Positions 1-8,205 of a DNA stretch of 64,000 bases are shown here, in pieces. The notes beneath the pieces were generated by a model. The model searched no databases, had not been told where the DNA came from, and worked only from the letters and a program-made list of their open reading frames with translations. The stretch spans positions 62,001-126,000 of the forward strand of contig NZ_JAKWBN010000002.1 of NCBI RefSeq assembly GCF_022511585.1, written 5' to 3'. The translations under genes were made by a program, and so were the position numbers. Position 1 is the stretch's first letter, and every line of letters begins with the position of its first letter. This DNA comes from Shimazuella soli (GTDB taxonomy: Bacteria; Bacillota; Bacilli; Thermoactinomycetales; Thermoactinomycetaceae).

Positions 1-285
1 GTTGGCGGCAAAGTGACAGTCAAAGTAAAACAAGACGACAGACACTGGATGCTACAAGTGATGGATACGGGAATCGGGATTCCAGAACGAGATCAACCTC
101 GAATTTTTGAGCGGTTTTACCGAGTGGATAAAGCACGTTCTCGTAACTCTGGTGGTACAGGGCTTGGATTAGCTATTGTGAAACATTTGGTAGAATTGCA
201 TCATGGAGAGATTGAAGTGGAGAGTACCGTTGGAAAAGGAAGTATTTTTACCGTTCGTTTTCCTTTGGAATATAGTGACACTTAA
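1..285 (+). CDS. phoR: PhoR-type sensor histidine kinase, C-terminal fragment (cut by window edge)
   Basis: The reading frame is open from base 1 and ends at the TAA at 283-285, leaving the last 94 residues of a histidine kinase. The ATP-binding domain shows the G1 box DTGIGIP, the F-box region [10 protein letters not shown] and the G2 box [11 protein letters not shown]; the dimerisation/phosphoacceptor part and N box lie outside the window. PhoR phosphorylates PhoP when phosphate is scarce. The assignment to PhoR rather than another kinase rests on position: phoPR lies upstream of polA in Bacillus, and here the gene converges on a pst operon carrying a Pho box. Kinase identity is sure, the phoR symbol is inferred from context. 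Confidence 0.8.
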   Translation, partial: VGGKVTVKVKQDDRHWMLQVMDTGIGIPERDQPRIFERFYRVDKARSRNSGGTGLGLAIVKHLVELHHGEIEVESTVGKGSIFTVRFPLEYSDT

Positions 286-317
286 CAAACCCGAATAAAA
301 GGCTTGGGTTTGTTTTT
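285..317 (+). terminator. Rho-independent terminator of phoR
   Basis: The arms AACAAACCC and GGGTTTGTT flank a short A-rich loop and are followed by a T-run, directly after the phoR stop codon. Confidence 0.8.
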
Positions 318-336
318 TATTCTGGTTTAATCCATA

Positions 337-371
337 ATAAAAAAAGCCAGCAAACCTGCTGACTTTTTTGC
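337..371 (-). terminator. Terminator of the pst operon
   Basis: A hairpin (GTCAGCAGG / CTGGC-type arms with one mismatch) is flanked by A/T runs just past the stop of the last pstB gene, and would work in the minus direction. Confidence 0.7.
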
Positions 372-374
372 TGT

Positions 375-1121
375 TCAACCAAATTGTCCTGAAAGATAAC
401 GTTCTGTACGTTGATCATTAGGAGATTGGAATAAAATATCTGTCTCCTTTGCTTCTACAATTTCTCCATGCAAAAAGAAGGCCGTTTGGTCAGAAATACG
501 CTTTGCTTGCTGCATATTATGGGTCACAACTATGATGGTGTAGTTTTCTTTTAGGGAAAGAATAAGTTGTTCAATGTGTTCTGTAGAAATGGGATCGAGT
601 GCAGAAGCCGGTTCATCCAAAAGGAGTATTTCTGGTTCTACAGCAAGCACACGAGCGATAACTAACCGTTGTTGCTGACCGCCGGAAAGCCCCAATGCAG
701 AAGCGTGAAGTCGGTCTTTTACTTCATCCCATAAGTGGGCTTGGTGTAATGTTTTTTCTACAATTGCATCCAATTGCTTTTTTTGTTTTATTCCATGTAT
801 ACGTGGTCCATAGGCGATATTGTCATAGATCGATAAAGGAAAGGGGATGGGTTGTTGAAATACCATTCCCATTCTCTTGCGAAGGGAGACGACATCGGTT
901 TTGGAGTCATAGATTTCTGTTTTTCCTAAACGAATAGAACCATCTGCTCGAAACATAGGAATATAATCATTCATCCGGTTTAAACTTCGCAGCAAGGTAG
1001 ATTTTCCACAGCCGGATGGTCCAATCAGTGCGGTTACTGTCTTCGATGAGAAAGTTATCGAGATGTTATTTAAAGCATGTTTTTCACCGTAGTACACGTT
1101 GAACTGATCTACTACAAGCAT
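375..1121 (-). CDS. pstB: Phosphate ABC transporter ATP-binding protein PstB (second copy)
   Basis: This 248-residue cytoplasmic ATPase powers the PstSCAB high-affinity phosphate importer. The Walker [10 protein letters not shown], the signature LSGGQQQR and the Walker [14 protein letters not shown] are all present, as is the PstB-typical RSLNRMND after Walker A. The start ATG follows AAGGAGGG. It is the last gene of the operon, 14 nt downstream of the other pstB. It lacks the N-terminal extension of its neighbour. Two tandem pstB genes are also known in B. subtilis (pstBA/pstBB); whether both work in one transporter cannot be told from sequence. Confidence 0.93.
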   Translation of the reverse strand: MLVVDQFNVYYGEKHALNNISITFSSKTVTALIGPSGCGKSTLLRSLNRMNDYIPMFRADGSIRLGKTEIYDSKTDVVSLRKRMGMVFQQPIPFPLSIYDNIAYGPRIHGIKQKKQLDAIVEKTLHQAHLWDEVKDRLHASALGLSGGQQQRLVIARVLAVEPEILLLDEPASALDPISTEHIEQLILSLKENYTIIVVTHNMQQAKRISDQTAFFLHGEIVEAKETDILFQSPNDQRTERYLSGQFG

Positions 1122-1135
1122 TTACGATCCCTCCT

Positions 1136-1933
1136 TTATCCAAATTTCCCGCTTAAATAATCGTGTGTTCGTGATTGCTGCGGTGCTGTGAATATTTGCT
1201 CGGTATGCCCTATTTCTACCATGTTTCCAAGATGGAAATAGGCAGTGTAATCCGAAATGCGGGCAGCTTGGTGCATATTGTGAGTGACAATTACAATCGT
1301 AAAATCACGTTTTAGCTCTTGTAACAATTGCTCAATTTTTTCTGTTGAAATCGGATCAAGTGCTGAAGTAGGTTCATCCAATAAGATAATACTTGGATTC
1401 ATTGCGATCGTTCTTGCGATACAAAGTCGCTGCTGCTGTCCGCCGGATAGTTGTAAGGCTGAATCCTGCAAGCGATCTTTCACTTCATCCCAAAGTCCTA
1501 CCCGCTTCAAACTTTCTTCAACAACCGCTTCGATATCTTTTTTGGAAACACCATGTATCCGCAGGGCAAATGCAATGTTTTCAAATATCGATTTAAAGAA
1601 AGGATTTGGTTTTTGAAAGACCATCCCTACATGTTTACGCAACGCCGTTGCTTGTATGGATTCTGTTTGAATGTTAACTCCATCTATAAAAATATCCCCT
1701 GTTATCTTGGCTCCTGGGATCGTATCATTCATTCGATTGATACTGCGCAGTAAAGTTGATTTTCCACAGCCGGATGGTCCGATAAACGCTGTGATCGTTT
1801 TATCATAAAGGGTAATATTGATGTCTTTTAATGCATGAGAACTGCCATAGTAAACGTTTAGCTTGTTTGTTTTCACTGTGACATTAGTCGATAGATCTGC
1901 GTCTCGTTTTTTTACATAAGGGAAATCCAGCAT
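1136..1933 (-). CDS. pstB: Phosphate ABC transporter ATP-binding protein PstB (first copy)
   Basis: This 265-residue PstB ATPase is the usual length for the family. It has Walker [18 protein letters not shown], signature LSGGQQQR and Walker [14 protein letters not shown], followed by the H-loop VTHNMHQA. The ATG lies behind TTGGAGGGAAG. It is the fourth gene of pstS-C-A-B-B, 16 nt after pstA. The two PstB proteins differ enough at their N and C termini to be an old duplication rather than a recent one (judged by eye). Confidence 0.95.
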   Translation of the reverse strand: MLDFPYVKKRDADLSTNVTVKTNKLNVYYGSSHALKDINITLYDKTITAFIGPSGCGKSTLLRSINRMNDTIPGAKITGDIFIDGVNIQTESIQATALRKHVGMVFQKPNPFFKSIFENIAFALRIHGVSKKDIEAVVEESLKRVGLWDEVKDRLQDSALQLSGGQQQRLCIARTIAMNPSIILLDEPTSALDPISTEKIEQLLQELKRDFTIVIVTHNMHQAARISDYTAYFHLGNMVEIGHTEQIFTAPQQSRTHDYLSGKFG

Positions 1934-1949
1934 CTTATCTTCCCTCCAA

Positions 1950-2843
1950 TCATGATGATGTCAATCTACGATAGATATATTTACCGAGCAGGCGGGCGAA
2001 GATAGTGAATAAAAGGACAACACAAATTAAGATAAATGCCGAACCGCCAGATACAATAGCTGCTGTTTGTGTAGATAAACTATCAGAATTCACTTTCCAG
2101 ATATACACCGACAAGGTAGCCGCTGGTCGGAATGGATTGAGTGGAGAGCTGACAGCAGTAGGGTCCCAGTTGGTAAAATCAAGATTTGGGGAGCTCATTC
2201 CAGCAGTAAAGAGCAGAGCTGCTGCTTCTCCAAAAATACGTCCTGCTGCTAAGATGGTCCCCGTAACAATACCTGGTAAAGCTACTGGAAGCATGATTTT
2301 GGTGATTGTTTGCCAATGGGTAATCCCCAATGCCAATGAAGCTTCTTTTTGATCTTTTGGGACTGCGGTAATCGCTTGTTCCACTACTCGTACCATCAGT
2401 GGCAGATTAAAGATGGTAAGTGCGAGTGCACCACCAGCTAAGGTGTAGCCCCAACCAGTATATTGAACCAAAAGCAAGAGGCCGAATAGTCCGATGATGA
2501 TTGATGGCAAGGAAGACATCACTTCCATACATAACCGCAGAAACTTGGTAAAACGAGTTGGCTTGGCGTATTCTGCCATATAAATTCCGCCGCCGATTCC
2601 AATTGGTAACGTAATGATCATCGTGAGAATGAGCAAATAAAAAGAGTTGAACAACATCGGAGCAATTCCGCCAACTTCTCCTAAAATATAGGAACCAGGA
2701 GCCTCAGTTAAGAAGTCCCAAGATATATACGAAATACCTTTAAAGAGAATGAAGCCCAATAACCCGATTAAAGTACAGACAATAAGAATAGCTACAAGAT
2801 AAAAGAAAAGGGTTGCCAAACGGTCCATTTGTTTTGCGTTCAT
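1950..2843 (-). CDS. pstA: Phosphate ABC transporter permease PstA
   Basis: This is a membrane-spanning subunit of the PstSCAB phosphate importer, about 297 residues with roughly six hydrophobic segments. The BPD_transp_1 EAA-type loop ([26 protein letters not shown]) is near residues 180-205. The frame is open further upstream, but the start chosen (Met-Asn-Ala-Lys) overlaps the pstC stop by 4 nt as ATGA, the normal translational coupling for this pair. An unusual stretch near residues 210-250 ([14 protein letters not shown] onward) matches the extended loop of Gram-positive PstA proteins, as far as I recall. Confidence 0.93.
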   Translation of the reverse strand: MNAKQMDRLATLFFYLVAILIVCTLIGLLGFILFKGISYISWDFLTEAPGSYILGEVGGIAPMLFNSFYLLILTMIITLPIGIGGGIYMAEYAKPTRFTKFLRLCMEVMSSLPSIIIGLFGLLLLVQYTGWGYTLAGGALALTIFNLPLMVRVVEQAITAVPKDQKEASLALGITHWQTITKIMLPVALPGIVTGTILAAGRIFGEAAALLFTAGMSSPNLDFTNWDPTAVSSPLNPFRPAATLSVYIWKVNSDSLSTQTAAIVSGGSAFILICVVLLFTIFARLLGKYIYRRLTSS

Positions 2844-3757
2844 GAGACATCCCTCCGGCGGGTAATCAAGCGAATAACAAGGATAAATACCAGTGTCATC
2901 AAAAGAAGAACTAGTGCCATCGACCAAAGGATTTGGTTAAAGGTTTCGCCCGGAACGGTATTTCCCATGTTTTGTGTGATCATACTGGTTAAAGTATGGA
3001 TCGAGATAAAGAAATGAAAAGGGGCATTTGGTACATTACCAATGACCATTTGTACAGCGAGAGCTTCTCCGAAAGCGCGTGCCATCCCTAAGACAACAGC
3101 AGTCATCAATCCGGGCAGTGCTGTTTTTAAGACAATTTTCCAGATGGTCTGCCAACGTGTAGCCCCTAGGGCATAAGAACCTTCCCGGTATTTTTGCGGT
3201 ACGGCTTCAATGGCATCTACACTGATGCTGATAATAGTTGGGAGGATCATAATGGACAGAACCAAAATTCCAGATAAAAGCCCAAAACCTATTCCTCCAA
3301 TAAGTTTACCGATAAAAGGAACTAATAGCGTTAATCCAATAAATCCATAGACAACAGAAGGAATCCCTACTAATATCTCCGTTGCAGGCTGTAAAACTTT
3401 TTTCCCCCATTTGGGTGCAATTTCCGTCATGAAGATAGCAGCACTTATCCCAAGCGGTGCACTGATAAGGGTGGCACCAATGGTGACCATAAAGGACCCA
3501 AGCATGATATAGAGCGAGCCAAATTTATTATCCTGCGGACTCCAATTGGTGGAAAAAAACTGGCTGAGTGTTATCTCTCCATTTAGAAAGGGTTGTAATC
3601 CTTTGGAGGTGATAAACCAAAGCAAGGATAACAAGATAAGAATCACAATCCATACACTGACATACGTAATCGAGCGTCCGCGCCATTCTGTCCAGAAGAT
3701 TCGTCTGGCTGGAGTCTGTAGCTTCTCCGCTAAAGAAGTATTGCCTCTTTCTTTCAT
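2840..3757 (-). CDS. pstC: Phosphate ABC transporter permease PstC
   Basis: This is the 305-residue inner-membrane permease that pairs with PstA. It has about six hydrophobic segments and the permease coupling loop EGSYALGATRWQTIWKIVLKTALPG around residues 190-215. It overlaps pstA by 4 nt downstream and is separated from pstS by 75 nt containing a strong hairpin, so part of the transcripts from the pstS promoter probably stop before it. That would give more binding protein than permease. Confidence 0.94.
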   Translation of the reverse strand: MKERGNTSLAEKLQTPARRIFWTEWRGRSITYVSVWIVILILLSLLWFITSKGLQPFLNGEITLSQFFSTNWSPQDNKFGSLYIMLGSFMVTIGATLISAPLGISAAIFMTEIAPKWGKKVLQPATEILVGIPSVVYGFIGLTLLVPFIGKLIGGIGFGLLSGILVLSIMILPTIISISVDAIEAVPQKYREGSYALGATRWQTIWKIVLKTALPGLMTAVVLGMARAFGEALAVQMVIGNVPNAPFHFFISIHTLTSMITQNMGNTVPGETFNQILWSMALVLLLMTLVFILVIRLITRRRDVS

Positions 3758-3784
3758 TGAAGAACTCCTCTCAAAAGAAAATAA

Positions 3785-3812
3785 GGAGCCTATTTCCCTG
3801 AAATAGGGCTCC
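3785..3812 (-). terminator. Intra-operon hairpin between pstS and pstC (attenuator or processing site)
   Basis: The arms GGAGCCTATTTC and GAAATAGGGCTCC enclose a 3-nt loop. The structure sits between pstS and pstC and is followed on the minus strand by an A/T-rich stretch. It would stop or process most transcripts after pstS. The role is inferred; differential pstS expression is well documented in related operons. Confidence 0.7.
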
Positions 3813-3832
3813 CTTTCCTAGTTGTGTCGTCA

Positions 3833-4729
3833 TTATTTCACGTTGCCAGAGGCATCTCTTTCTACTTTCATATTTGTGATAGGAATATAATTTAATTTCG
3901 TTACAAGTCCTTTTTGTACTTCATCGGAAAGAATATATTTGATAAATGCTTCTTCGAGTGGTTTGTTTTTGCCGTTGGCATTGGTATAGATGTGTTCGTA
4001 AGCCCATACTTTCCATTTATTTGTGGTGACATTTTCATTGGTAGGTTGAACCCCATCCAATGTCAGTGCTTTCACCGTATTATCGACATAGGAGAAGGCG
4101 AGATAACCGATAGCACCTTGTGTTTGACCGATAATTTTTCTAACGGTACCAGAGGAATCTTCTACGATGCCGCCTTTACCGCGAAATTCTTTATTATCTT
4201 TGAGGGCAAATTTCGCAAATGCAGCTCGTGTTCCAGAGCTTTCTGAGCGGTTAACGAGTACAATTGCTTGGTCTTTTCCGCCGACTTCTTTCCAGTTTTT
4301 AATTTTACCTGTGAAAATGTCGATCAATTGCTGCTGGGTAAGATTCGTAACACCTACGTTTGGGTTGACGACAGGGGCAATCCCAACGACAAACGCTTTG
4401 TGATCTACTAGTTTGGAGGCATCGATCTTTTGTTTTTCTTCTGCAAATATATCGGAATTGCCTAGGTCGGCAGTATCATTCATGGCTGCGGTTAATCCTT
4501 GTCCACTTCCTCCGCCTTGTACATTGATTTGTACACCCGGGTTGTTGGACATGAAAGTTTTGCTTGCTTCTTCAACAAATGGCTGCATAGCTGTAGATCC
4601 TACAGATGTTAGATTTCCAGATAATTGTTTGTTATTTTGATTATCTGCTGTACTGCTGCAAGCTACGAGCACGGTACTGAATGCTAGCCCGATAAGTCCA
4701 CTTGCTAAAATGCGCTTTTTTATCTTCAC
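3833..4729 (-). CDS. pstS: Phosphate-binding lipoprotein PstS
   Basis: This is the substrate-binding subunit of the phosphate importer, anchored outside the membrane as a lipoprotein. The N terminus is a signal peptide ending in the lipobox LVAC (Cys about residue 24). Mature sequence has PstS hallmarks: NLTSVGSTAMQPFVEEA, GGGSGQGLTA and VNRSESSGTRAAF, which contribute phosphate-binding residues. Length (298) is normal for Gram-positive PstS. First gene of the operon, directly behind a four-repeat Pho box, so probably PhoP-controlled. Confidence 0.95.
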   Translation of the reverse strand: MKIKKRILASGLIGLAFSTVLVACSSTADNQNNKQLSGNLTSVGSTAMQPFVEEASKTFMSNNPGVQINVQGGGSGQGLTAAMNDTADLGNSDIFAEEKQKIDASKLVDHKAFVVGIAPVVNPNVGVTNLTQQQLIDIFTGKIKNWKEVGGKDQAIVLVNRSESSGTRAAFAKFALKDNKEFRGKGGIVEDSSGTVRKIIGQTQGAIGYLAFSYVDNTVKALTLDGVQPTNENVTTNKWKVWAYEHIYTNANGKNKPLEEAFIKYILSDEVQKGLVTKLNYIPITNMKVERDASGNVK

Positions 4730-4812
4730 AAAAGATTCCTCCTAAAATGGATGATCAGATCTTCGATTCCTCTCCACTATACGTGTGAACTGTTGTTGAA
4801 GAATGAAGGGAA

Positions 4813-4850
4813 TGTAAACCTAATGTAAAGGAATGTTACGATTCGGTTAA
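4813..4850 (-). promoter_or_regulatory. Pho box: four TT(A/T)ACA-like repeats upstream of pstS
   Basis: Read on the minus strand this is TTAACC, GTAACA, TTTACA, TTTACA with starts spaced 10-11 nt, i.e. one helical turn. That is the arrangement of PhoP dimer sites described for B. subtilis. It lies about 85-120 nt upstream of the pstS start. Confidence 0.8.
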
Positions 4851-4994
4851 TTTTTTGTGTTTTAAAAATATTATTTTTAGTTTATAATTATTAAAGTTAA
4901 GTTGTGTTATTTTAAGAGATTAGTGGCCGATGATAGGAAGAACATTTATGATGGAAATATCGGAGGAATGCCAAAAAACTTAAGGGGAATGCGT

Positions 4995-5351
4995 ATGATC
5001 AAACGGAAAATCTATGCTTGGCTTCTCCAGTCCCTTGTTATTTTTCTGTTTTTATCGATTTATTGGGGTGGGGGCCTTTTTACCTCTTTCTTAGGACTAT
5101 TTTCAGGTTTTCTGCTTTCTATTTCCGGAATCATCCTCTTACCTTTTTCCATCCTGATCGATTTTTTTACCAAACGGTTGTCATCAGCCTTACAGGTATT
5201 TGTTTCATTTTTTCTTCATATAGGCGTCAGCATCGCATTTTTTCTCGCTGCTCAAGGCTGGATGTTTGCTTTGCTCTTTGGTTTTCTGTATTGGTTGCTT
5301 GATGTGGGATTGAAATGGAAACAAAACAAGCAAAAAGACCAAATCGTTTGA
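4995..5351 (+). CDS. Small integral membrane protein of unknown function
   Basis: The product is 118 residues, nearly all hydrophobic, with about four membrane segments and a short charged tail (KWKQNKQKDQIV). The ATG at 4995 was chosen because AAGGGGA lies 8 nt upstream; the frame is open further upstream without a ribosome site. I do not recognise the family. It is monocistronic and divergent from pstS; its stop codon lies inside its own terminator hairpin. Confidence 0.6.
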   Translation: MIKRKIYAWLLQSLVIFLFLSIYWGGGLFTSFLGLFSGFLLSISGIILLPFSILIDFFTKRLSSALQVFVSFFLHIGVSIAFFLAAQGWMFALLFGFLYWLLDVGLKWKQNKQKDQIV

Positions 5352-5362
5352 TTGGTCTTTTG
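5336..5362 (+). terminator. Terminator overlapping a stop codon
   Basis: AAAGACCAA and TTGGTCTTT form a hairpin whose loop contains the TGA of the membrane-protein gene; T-rich sequence follows. Confidence 0.7.
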
Positions 5363-5391
5363 GTCATTTATATGCTCGTTCATTATATACT

Positions 5392-5432
5392 GGCCGCCCT
5401 GCACACGATGTTGCTTGTGTGAGGGCGTGGCC
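5392..5432 (-). repeat. GC-rich 3' hairpin of orphan module A
   Basis: GGCC-GCCC-CACAC pairs with GTGTG-GGGC-GGCC around the loop GATGTTGCTT. It lies just past the stop of the gene at 5442-5855. Unlike host terminators nearby it has no T-run. Confidence 0.6.
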
Positions 5433-5441
5433 TGGAAGGAG

Positions 5442-5855
5442 TCACTGGGACTCGACGGAAAGGAACAGCTCTCCAGCCCGCTTCTTAGCTTCGCGGAGTG
5501 CTTTCATACCGTTTTTGAAAGAGTTGAATCCTGCCTGAATGTCGTCGAGGCATCCTTTCTGGATGATATCAGGCTTGACCAGTCCGGTCTGGTGCGGAGA
5601 TAGGGCGAGGTCGAAGAGTCCCTTCATACCAGTGGAGATCTTCTTTTGTGCTTTGTAGAAGAACTTAGCTACCTCCGAGAGGTACTCCCTGAGTTCCTCA
5701 TCCTCAATTTCCTTCAGTGCTTCCTTGACAGCAACGATTACAGGCTCGGCCTTGGAGATGAACTCCAGAGGATTTTCACGATCCGTAACCAGCTTCTCCG
5801 CCTCAGGAAGAAGGTTGACGAGTGCGACGATGTTTTTCCGAAGTTCCGGAGTCAT
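5442..5855 (-). CDS. GC-rich orphan module A: helical hypothetical protein
   Basis: This 137-residue protein is soluble and looks all-helical (long runs such as AVKEALKEIEDEELREYLSEV, KNGMKALREAKKRAGELF). No family is recognised. Base composition differs sharply from the neighbours (30 G/C in the 60 nt at 5701-5760, against about a third in flanking host genes), with GAG/AAG/ATC/CTG codons common. The ATG is preceded by GGAAAGG and by TTTACA-17-TAGGAT (5888-5916), giving a leader of about 25 nt. A GC-rich hairpin without T-run follows the stop. It resembles seven other modules in the window in layout but not in protein sequence. Confidence 0.6.
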   Translation of the reverse strand: MTPELRKNIVALVNLLPEAEKLVTDRENPLEFISKAEPVIVAVKEALKEIEDEELREYLSEVAKFFYKAQKKISTGMKGLFDLALSPHQTGLVKPDIIQKGCLDDIQAGFNSFKNGMKALREAKKRAGELFLSVESQ

Positions 5856-5887
5856 ACCAGTACCTTTCCAGTCCGTTGAATGACTTT

Positions 5888-5916
5888 ATCCTATCGCCAA
5901 ATGAAGAGAATGTAAA
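5888..5916 (-). promoter_or_regulatory. Promoter of module A
   Basis: On the minus strand, TTTACA and TAGGAT are separated by exactly 17 nt, a good sigma-A type match, about 33 nt upstream of the ATG. Confidence 0.6.
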
Positions 5917-5969
5917 TGGAGTGGGGAATTTACCTAATTATATATATTTTCTTACCTCTAATTTCGGTG

Positions 5970-5994
5970 GGCGGTATGCCGGGGGCACACCGCC
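5970..5994 (-). repeat. GC-rich 3' hairpin of module B
   Basis: GGCGGT-AT-GCC and GGC-AC-ACCGCC form a compact stem right after the stop of the gene at 6005. The same outer sequence (GGCGGTATGCC ... GGGGGCAC) recurs in the larger hairpin at 26260-26320. Confidence 0.6.
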
Positions 5995-6004
5995 TGTTCA
6001 CTAG

Positions 6005-6223
6005 CTATCCGTCCACTCGATCTTCGTCTTGATTGGGAGAGAGCAGGTCTTCAAGCTTCTTGATTCGCGCTTCGTGTTCTGACACCTTCTGTTGCATCAG
6101 TACCAGAACCCGAAGCAGATCGATCACGATCCCCAGTAGCCTTGCAACCCCTCGTGCTTTTACAACCTGAGGGGAATTGAGCTGTTCTGCTTTACGGAGG
6201 ATTTCAGGAATGGATTGTGTCAC
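6005..6223 (-). CDS. GC-rich orphan module B: short coiled-coil-like protein
   Basis: About 72 residues; the C-terminal half (LLRVLVLMQQKVSEHEARIKKLEDLL) is a clear heptad pattern, so a small coiled coil is likely. No family recognised. Two GTG starts are possible: 6247 has no ribosome site, whereas 6223 lies 6-7 nt behind AGAGAGGA and is preferred. A near-consensus promoter TTGTCA-17-TATAAT (6276-6304) sits upstream, and a GC-rich hairpin follows. It is the second module in tandem with module A, same strand, own promoter. Confidence 0.5.
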   Translation of the reverse strand: MTQSIPEILRKAEQLNSPQVVKARGVARLLGIVIDLLRVLVLMQQKVSEHEARIKKLEDLLSPNQDEDRVDG

Positions 6224-6275
6224 AGGTTTATCCTCTCTAGCGGACACGGGAATGCATATTTATACATTCAATCGG

Positions 6276-6304
6276 ATTATAATTCATTATAGATGCTATG
6301 ACAA
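6276..6304 (-). promoter_or_regulatory. Promoter of module B
   Basis: TTGTCA and TATAAT on the minus strand with a 17-nt spacer, close to the sigma-A consensus; a second TATAAT lies inside the spacer. Confidence 0.7.
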
Positions 6305-6307
6305 CAT

Positions 6308-6337
6308 AAAAAAATCTAGAGTCTCAAACTCTAGATT
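6308..6337 (-). terminator. Terminator of yndJ
   Basis: AAATCTAGAGT / ACTCTAGATTT around a 4-nt loop, followed on the minus strand by a run of T. Confidence 0.85.
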
Positions 6338-6353
6338 TGTCTGTATTATCATT

Positions 6354-8030
6354 TTAGCTGTTGACTTTACCGGATATCTCATATTCAACTGTCACTAATT
6401 TAAAGCCAAATAACCACATACGGTGGGTTGCTTGTAATCTGCCGTACTCATCCACCCAAATTAAAAAGTGCTCATTTAGAGGAAGACGGAAGGAGTAGTT
6501 TTTTATCATTAAATAAATTCCTTCATCTCCTTTGCGTCCTCTTCTTGGCAAGCTTGTGATCTGTAAGGAGAGGTCAGCGCCGTGTTCCAGCCGTAAGATG
6601 CCTGTCAGATTTCGTTTCGGGATAGGAAGTGTGATGTGCAAGTATTGTTCGTTATCGTGATAATGATCAGAATAGATGGCGACAAACATCGTTTGATCGG
6701 TGCCCTTATAGGTACGAACCCAAGCGCGAAGATTTTTATTCCAATATTGCTTTTCGTTGCAAACAGCCATAATCTGACTGTCTATTTGGATAACTTCTTC
6801 CTGATTAGTAGGTAAATTGATTTGTTGGGTTTTCTTTGACCAAGCTTTATGTATTTTCGCTAAAAGCCGAAATCCGCGATGCCAAGTGATCTGGGCAGCG
6901 AGATCATAAAGCATCGTATTTTCATAGAAAGAACGGATTTTTGGATGGACTTGTGATGGGAAAAAATCGCTCCGGGCAAATTTTTCTAAGTTGTCGACCA
7001 AACCTGCATATTGTTGGGTTGGGTCAGCGAGTTTTTTTCTATCCAAAAAATTTTTTCCTATTTTGTTTTCACCATTAATATTCGTTTGCGGCAATCCATA
7101 TAATACGGCGTTTTCCGACGGTTTCAGGTATACCCAGCCGAATAACCCTAACAGAACAAAACCAATGGCATTGGCAGCTCCGTGATAAACTTTCATTTGA
7201 TCCATCGTCAGCCAATGGTGTCCGAGTAGAGTGGAGATACTGAAAGTGACCGATAGTAAAATGGTTAGAACGACAATGACAGCAGAAGCTTGCAGGGCAA
7301 GCCGTACAATGAGACGAGTTGCTTTCTTGCTGATATGTATCAAAACATAATAGCTGTAGACGAACAAACAAATGGAGTAGAGGAATACAGCTATTGTTTC
7401 CACGATATGATTGGTATAGATACCGACAGCAACGAAAAGGGGACTTGCCATTAAGCAAATAGTTGTCCAGCGGTAAAGGCGTCCGAGTTTTGAACCAGGA
7501 CAGAGTTCCCTTCCTACTAGTCCGATAAACAAAGGCGAAAAGACAGCTGCAAAGTGAAAATGAGAAGCAGTTAACAGCAATATTTCACCACGGTAACCGA
7601 GTAAGCTGCCGCCAAAGCAGTATGCACTCAAGGCTGCTCCGCCGATAAACGAATAGATCAATCCAATGTCGATTGCATTTTCTTCTAATATATATGGGCC
7701 GCGTTCTAACATTCTTCTGATTCCATAGCCTGCTAAAGCAAGGAGGTAGATGGCCCATGGAATCGATAAAATTCCAGATGTCAAATGACCTGCTGGAAAT
7801 AGAAATGCCAGTCCTATTGTACAAGCTACATATGGATGGTATCCCATTAAAAAATCATGATAACGTGAGTCACTTCCATCGCGTTTAATCGTAGGGACAA
7901 GAAATAAGAGTAGTGGGATCGCAAGAAATATAGAAATCAGTAATAGTCTTTCCAAACCATCTGCGAGCACGACAAATATGATCCATAGGATGGTAGAAAT
8001 CAAAAAATTTCTTGCGAAAATATGGTTCAT
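6354..8030 (-). CDS. yndJ: YndJ-like multi-pass membrane protein
   Basis: The 558-residue protein has eight or more hydrophobic segments in its first ~300 residues and a soluble C-terminal part of about 230 residues. The motif ASHFHFAAVFSPLFIGL near residue 155 and the overall layout match what I recall of the Bacillus YndJ family; function unknown. A proline/charge-rich linker (about 300-340) separates the halves. It is monocistronic, divergent from polA, with its own terminator. The ATG is at 8030; ribosome site weak. Confidence 0.65.
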   Translation of the reverse strand: MNHIFARNFLISTILWIIFVVLADGLERLLLISIFLAIPLLLFLVPTIKRDGSDSRYHDFLMGYHPYVACTIGLAFLFPAGHLTSGILSIPWAIYLLALAGYGIRRMLERGPYILEENAIDIGLIYSFIGGAALSAYCFGGSLLGYRGEILLLTASHFHFAAVFSPLFIGLVGRELCPGSKLGRLYRWTTICLMASPLFVAVGIYTNHIVETIAVFLYSICLFVYSYYVLIHISKKATRLIVRLALQASAVIVVLTILLSVTFSISTLLGHHWLTMDQMKVYHGAANAIGFVLLGLFGWVYLKPSENAVLYGLPQTNINGENKIGKNFLDRKKLADPTQQYAGLVDNLEKFARSDFFPSQVHPKIRSFYENTMLYDLAAQITWHRGFRLLAKIHKAWSKKTQQINLPTNQEEVIQIDSQIMAVCNEKQYWNKNLRAWVRTYKGTDQTMFVAIYSDHYHDNEQYLHITLPIPKRNLTGILRLEHGADLSLQITSLPRRGRKGDEGIYLMIKNYSFRLPLNEHFLIWVDEYGRLQATHRMWLFGFKLVTVEYEISGKVNS

Positions 8031-8205
8031 GCAAAATAAATTCCTTTTCTGTTTTTTTATTAGTCTATCATAAAAGTGCCTTCTGAGTATTCGGATTAAA
8101 ATAAATTATAGTAAGGAGAGTAATGTAACTTACTGGAATTTTGCTGGAAACGCATGTGCGGATAGTGATACAATGAGTTGGAGTTTATTTTGATCGGGTA
8201 AGGTT

